This document shows, piece after piece, positions 46,282 to 49,732 of a DNA stretch of 49,732 bases. Location of the stretch: NCBI GenBank assembly GCA_018242685.1, contig JAFEBM010000002.1, positions 1 to 49,732 on the forward strand, given 5' to 3'. Below the pieces are notes generated by a model that saw nothing but the letters and a program-made list of their open reading frames with translations, was not told the DNA's origin and ran no database searches. The stretch is from Nitrospira sp. (GTDB taxonomy: Bacteria; Nitrospirota; Nitrospiria; Nitrospirales; Nitrospiraceae). Positions within the stretch are counted from its first letter, which is position 1. Every line of letters begins with the position of its first letter. The translations under genes were made by a program, and so were the position numbers.

Positions 46282-47667
46282 TCACAGGTGATTCTTGTGA
46301 ATCTTTCCGTCCTTCATAATCACGACGAAGTTTTTTGCCGGATCCTCGATCAGTTTGATATTCTCCAGCGGATTGCCGTCGACCAGAAGTAGATCCGCCA
46401 ACGCCCCTTCTTCAACCACGCCTAATTTTCCAGGATACGGATTTCTCGGTCCGGACATCGCCAGCAGCTCCGCATTGGTCGAAGTCGCCATCGTCAGCGC
46501 CTCAGCAGCTGTATACCAACGAGTGAGGTTGACCAGCTGCGTACCTTGACGAGCCGTTAGATTCGGATCGAACAGGGCATCCGTGCCAAACGCCACCTTG
46601 ACCTTGTGTTGCTTCGCCCATTTATAGGCCTGGTCGGTACCGGCCACCATCTGTGCGTGCTTGGCGGCGCTGGCCAGGTTGACGTACGAGGTGGCATCCT
46701 TCTTTAGCGTGAATGGTTGCAGGCTGAGCCAGATCCCTTTCTCCCCGAGAAATTTGACCGTCTCTTCGTCGAGCAACTGGCCGTGCTCGATGCACTTGAC
46801 CCCGGCTTCGACCGCCTGCCGCACAGCGTTGGGGGTATAAGCGTGGACGGTCACATAAGTGCCCCAGTTGGTCGCTGCATCCACTGCCGCGCGCATCTCC
46901 GCCGGCGTGTACTGGTTGACATCGAGCGGGTCGTAGAGGGACGACACGCCGCCACCGGCCATGACCTTGATCTGTGAGGCACCCATCGCCAACTGTTCGC
47001 GCGTGCGCTGTAGCACGGCGGGAACACCATCGGCTATCGCGGTTGCATTGACACGCTCGGCAAACGAATAATCACCTGGACGAGATGGAAAGTCCGTTGG
47101 GAGACGGAAATCGCCGTGACCGGCGGTCTGGGAGATCGTGGCACCCGACGGCCAAATACGAGGACCTTGCACAAGGCCTTGGTCGATCGCGCGCTTCAGC
47201 CCGAAGATCGGTCCGCCGACATCGCGTCCGCTCGTGAAACCTCGCAACAACATTTCGTTCGCGCCCTTGGCGGCCACCACGGCGCTGTAAGTGATGTCGC
47301 TGGTCATTAATACCAACTGCGGCAGATTGGCAAACATCATGTGCGTGTGGGCATCAATCAGGCCTGGCATCAGCGTTCGACCAGCCCCGTCGATGATGAC
47401 GGTGTCACCGCGCGGATCTGTCGGGATCGGCTGTGTTGAGATCTTTTCGATCTGGTTGCCACGAACCAGCACATAGGAAGGACCTGACAGCTCAGAGCCT
47501 TTCCCAGAGAAAATCCGAACGTTCTGGAAGAGCGTGGTGGGTCGAGATTCCCCTGGGGTCGTCGTTACCGACGACTGAGGACTGGACATGTCGTGAGCGT
47601 GGCTTACCGTGGGCCAGCCTATGACAAGTGCCGTAGCAAGAATGCATTGAACCAAAACATGTCGCAT
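46282..47667 (-). CDS. Exported amidohydrolase (imidazolonepropionase-like)
   Basis: The 461-residue metal-dependent hydrolase carries a signal peptide (VLVQCILATALVIGWPTVSHA), so it acts outside the cytoplasm. The amidohydrolase barrel has the HxH metal pair in MPGLIDAHTHMMFAN (about 102-116), the lysine in SQIKVMAGGGVSS (near 235), HAYTP (about 275), CIEHGQLL (about 295) and the Asp in KVAFGTDALFDPN (about 356). These residues match the Xaa-Pro dipeptidase/imidazolonepropionase-like subgroup. Substrate unknown; dipeptides or cyclic amides are possible. It stands alone upstream of the pyr operon and transcribes toward it. Confidence 0.83.
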   Translation of the reverse strand: MRHVLVQCILATALVIGWPTVSHAHDMSSPQSSVTTTPGESRPTTLFQNVRIFSGKGSELSGPSYVLVRGNQIEKISTQPIPTDPRGDTVIIDGAGRTLMPGLIDAHTHMMFANLPQLVLMTSDITYSAVVAAKGANEMLLRGFTSGRDVGGPIFGLKRAIDQGLVQGPRIWPSGATISQTAGHGDFRLPTDFPSRPGDYSFAERVNATAIADGVPAVLQRTREQLAMGASQIKVMAGGGVSSLYDPLDVNQYTPAEMRAAVDAATNWGTYVTVHAYTPNAVRQAVEAGVKCIEHGQLLDEETVKFLGEKGIWLSLQPFTLKKDATSYVNLASAAKHAQMVAGTDQAYKWAKQHKVKVAFGTDALFDPNLTARQGTQLVNLTRWYTAAEALTMATSTNAELLAMSGPRNPYPGKLGVVEEGALADLLLVDGNPLENIKLIEDPAKNFVVIMKDGKIHKNHL

Positions 47668-47794
47668 ATTTTTTCCTTCCGCTCACCGCCGCATAGAAAT
47701 TCGTCCGTGCAACAAATCGACCAATGAGAATTTGATTACTACCGCGCAGATGTGAATGGGAAATTGGCCCCTGGTCTCTCTCGTTTCGCACTGG

Positions 47795-48970
47795 TTACTT
47801 CGGTGCCGTGAGAGCATCCTGTGCGACGTGACCGGTCTGTGATTTCTCCACGATATTCTGCTGAATCTCCTTGGTAATGACGGCCGCCAATTGGTCAGTG
47901 GAAAGCGCACCCATCAGCAGATCCTTCGTATCGGTATAAAAGGGATCGTCAGGAACTGCCGTTCGATGGAGATTGATCAAAATCACCGCAGGCTGAACCG
48001 ATCGCCCAGCCACACCGACCATCACGGCTTTATCTGCCGGCTGCACTCTGGTTCTAGTCGCCCAATCGCGCTGGTCGACTCTGACGAACGCCACATTCCA
48101 GATATTTCCGTTCAGGAGACTCGTCACGGCCAGTGGCGTGCGTTCCAGAAATACAGGTTCCCGCACGATTTTCTGCAATGCTTCTCGAACCCGAATATCA
48201 TAAAACTTCGTCGCAGAGTCCGGCTGGCTCGGTGGGACCAAAATGGTGCTGCCGATCTCGTAGTAGGACTGCCCGTCCAAACTTTGTTGGTCGTCGACCG
48301 TGCGCAGATACGTCTCAAATAGCTGTTGGAGCAGCCGTACCCGTTCTTCACCCGAGAGGGCCCGAATCTCCTTGTCGGTTCGAATCGGTGCATGCCGAAG
48401 GTCTCGTTCGAGGGAGCCGGTTTTCGGCTTCCGGCCGGTCTCCGCCTTGCTGACCACCCATTGGAACTCTCGCGCCAGCACCGGAGCAAACTGTTCCGGC
48501 TCACCAAGATATCGTCCCTCTCTCATCGACAACGCACTGATCAATACCCTCACCCGACCGGGATCCACCGTCCGCACAACCAGAAACGGAAACGCCTTTC
48601 CTTCATGATTGTGTACGCTCGGTTGGATGATGACGCGATCGAGCAAACCCTTGCTCACAGCTTCATCGAACCGTGGATAGGTATGGCGATGTTGATTCAA
48701 ATAGGAGAATGTCTCGATCACCGTCCGGAGAGCCGCGTCGGCTTGGGCTTGGTCGAGAAGCCCACCTACCGCCCCCTCCATCCCTCGATCAACAAATACT
48801 CGGAACGAAAGACCTGGAATCTCGTCGCCTGATCCTGAGGGTCCTTGGAACTTTGCCGCAGGCTGTCCATCATAGCTTGCATGGGCGACATAGCTATCGG
48901 CGGCAACGCAGACCACCACGACGTGCATCAAGAACACAGCCCACAGACCCAATGACATCCAACGAGACAT
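47795..48970 (-). CDS. Exported protein of unknown function
   Basis: The 391-residue protein starts with a signal peptide (WMSLGLWAVFLMHVVVVCVA). No family is recognised. A central part (FSYLNQHRHTYPRFDEAVSK, VIIQPSVHNHEGKAFPFLVV, VRVLISALSMREGRYLGEPE) alternates strands and helices. A charged helical region follows, then AVMVGVAGRSVQPAVILINL, a glycine-flanked strand. The end (ALSTDQLAAVITKEIQQNIV) is helical. It precedes the amidohydrolase by 127 bases on the same strand and could be expressed with it, but nothing shows a joint function. Confidence 0.6.
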   Translation of the reverse strand: MSRWMSLGLWAVFLMHVVVVCVAADSYVAHASYDGQPAAKFQGPSGSGDEIPGLSFRVFVDRGMEGAVGGLLDQAQADAALRTVIETFSYLNQHRHTYPRFDEAVSKGLLDRVIIQPSVHNHEGKAFPFLVVRTVDPGRVRVLISALSMREGRYLGEPEQFAPVLAREFQWVVSKAETGRKPKTGSLERDLRHAPIRTDKEIRALSGEERVRLLQQLFETYLRTVDDQQSLDGQSYYEIGSTILVPPSQPDSATKFYDIRVREALQKIVREPVFLERTPLAVTSLLNGNIWNVAFVRVDQRDWATRTRVQPADKAVMVGVAGRSVQPAVILINLHRTAVPDDPFYTDTKDLLMGALSTDQLAAVITKEIQQNIVEKSQTGHVAQDALTAPK

Positions 48971-49304
48971 GATCGATCCCTTAGAGTTGAAAGATTGGGC
49001 GAAGCGCTCAAGACGATTATGTCACGGTGACTTCTGGAGTGCGAGGCAGAAAGAATGGATCTCATCGGTTCAAATAGACGGCGCTCTCCCATCCTATTCG
49101 ACTGGTATGTGTTCGATTTTTAGGACAGGAAAATGTTCATGCGCGTCGCGAAGGTGAACCGCTTTCATCAGGCCGCTATAGAAGGAAAGAACGGTTAAAT
49201 CCTGTCGGATCGGAGAGCTGCCAGCACCAGCTAAATGCACCGAGGGATAGCAATGACATCCATGGATCAAATCAACGGGTGAGACACCAAGATCGATGTG
49301 GCTC
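48971..49304. other. Gap with a start-less open frame on the minus strand
   Basis: A minus-strand frame from about 49290 to a TAG at 49094 reads SHIDLGVSPVDLIHGCHCYP and later QDLTVLSFYSGLMKAVHLRD then HFPVLKIEHIPVE. The composition looks protein-like, but it overlaps the end of the TupA-like gene in another frame and lacks an ATG. It may be a remnant of a neighbouring polysaccharide gene. Otherwise I see nothing in this stretch. Confidence 0.3.
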
Positions 49305-49732
49305 TCAGCCGTCCAGTGACAAATCCCATTTTTCCCCGAGCTTCAGATCCCAAAAGTCAGGAGTATATTTGACAATCCCTGCTGCAGGAGTGAAGGTCAG
49401 CTCACCAAAATAGACACGCCCACCGACATTATATAAATCCACCCGAACGTAGCCGAAACCGACCGATAGTTTCGCAGCAAGGGCCAGCATCTCGTCAAGA
49501 TTCGCCGGCTTCGGCAACCACATCCGGGCAACACATTTTTCCTTATAGGTGACATCAAGGAGATTCCAGGCCGTATCGAAGATCGGCCAGATGTCTTGCG
49601 TAATGTCTTGTACATGACTGCGCACGAGAATCTGATCCGTGATGCCGTTGAAACAGTAGCATTTATAGGTGAATGGTGGACTCCCATCCTGATCTTTTAG
49701 ATATTCCTCAACAGTGGTGTCCGGAGATTTTC
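49305..49732 (-). CDS. TupA-like ATP-grasp protein, 5' part outside the window
   Basis: The frame runs off the window edge. The visible 142 residues read KSPDTTVEEYLKDQDGSPPF, then YKCYCFNGITDQILVRSHVQ, and later VRVDLYNVGGRVYFGELTFT and DFWDLKLGEKWDLSLDG. The VDLYNV..GRVYFGELTF..A pattern, with the metal-binding Asp and Glu, is typical of the C-terminal half of TupA-like ATP-grasp ligases encoded in polysaccharide biosynthesis clusters. They are presumed to link amino acids or sugars by carboxylate activation. The apparent GTG start inside this frame is not the real start. Confidence 0.75.
   Translation of the reverse strand, partial: KSPDTTVEEYLKDQDGSPPFTYKCYCFNGITDQILVRSHVQDITQDIWPIFDTAWNLLDVTYKEKCVARMWLPKPANLDEMLALAAKLSVGFGYVRVDLYNVGGRVYFGELTFTPAAGIVKYTPDFWDLKLGEKWDLSLDG

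Overview
The window reads as a chromosomal contig from a Gram-negative, Kdo-type lipopolysaccharide bacterium. Its gene families and gene order are what I would expect of Nitrospira (phylum Nitrospirota): a pyrR-pyrB-pyrC-carA-carB operon with sppA and an M48 protease inside it, a kds/hld cluster with lepB and lepA, and a MutL-like/MEMO cluster. This assignment rests on recalled gene content, not on a search. The two window ends carry the same 21-base string in opposite orientation, so the window may be a complete assembled contig.

Layout. 1-2.4 kb: a TPR lipoprotein-like gene, a short CTAG-flanked MITE-like element, an intact IS481-family insertion sequence and the wreck of an IS5-family transposase. 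2.5-10.8 kb: eight minus-strand genes behind one near-consensus promoter. They encode a small conserved protein, a MutL-type ASKHA ATPase, a barrel-sandwich/KOW protein, an FN3/DUF6754 membrane protein, three more membrane proteins and a PqqD-like/MEMO1 protein. Every member falls in a conserved family, but I know of no described function for the whole. This is the best candidate in the window for an undescribed system.

11-21.5 kb is accessory DNA: a BrnT/BrnA-like toxin-antitoxin pair with a frameshifted toxin, a 1524-residue SF1 helicase fused to a Vsr/DUF559-type nuclease (a likely defence gene), a DUF2442 gene, an IS256-family remnant, a frameshifted subtilisin-like peptidase pseudogene and a beta-propeller protein. 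The last part is bracketed by a diverged copy of the plsY 3' end and by plsY itself.

21.6-31.8 kb, all minus strand, is housekeeping: phospholipid synthesis (plsY, pgsA), Kdo and heptose synthesis (kdsD, kdsA, kdsB, hldE1-type kinase), CTP synthase (CTP is the co-substrate of KdsB and of CDP-diacylglycerol synthesis), signal peptidase I and LepA. bioA and an LhgO-like oxidase (plus strand) follow. 34.8-46.2 kb is the pyrimidine/carbamoyl-phosphate operon. Its leader shows a full PyrR attenuator: a promoter, a PyrR-binding loop, an antiterminator pairing and an intrinsic terminator. The right end holds an exported amidohydrolase, an unrecognised exported protein and the 3' part of a TupA-like ATP-grasp gene.

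Two members of one palindromic repeat family lie at 34.6 and 36.1 kb. I saw no tRNA, rRNA or CRISPR array.
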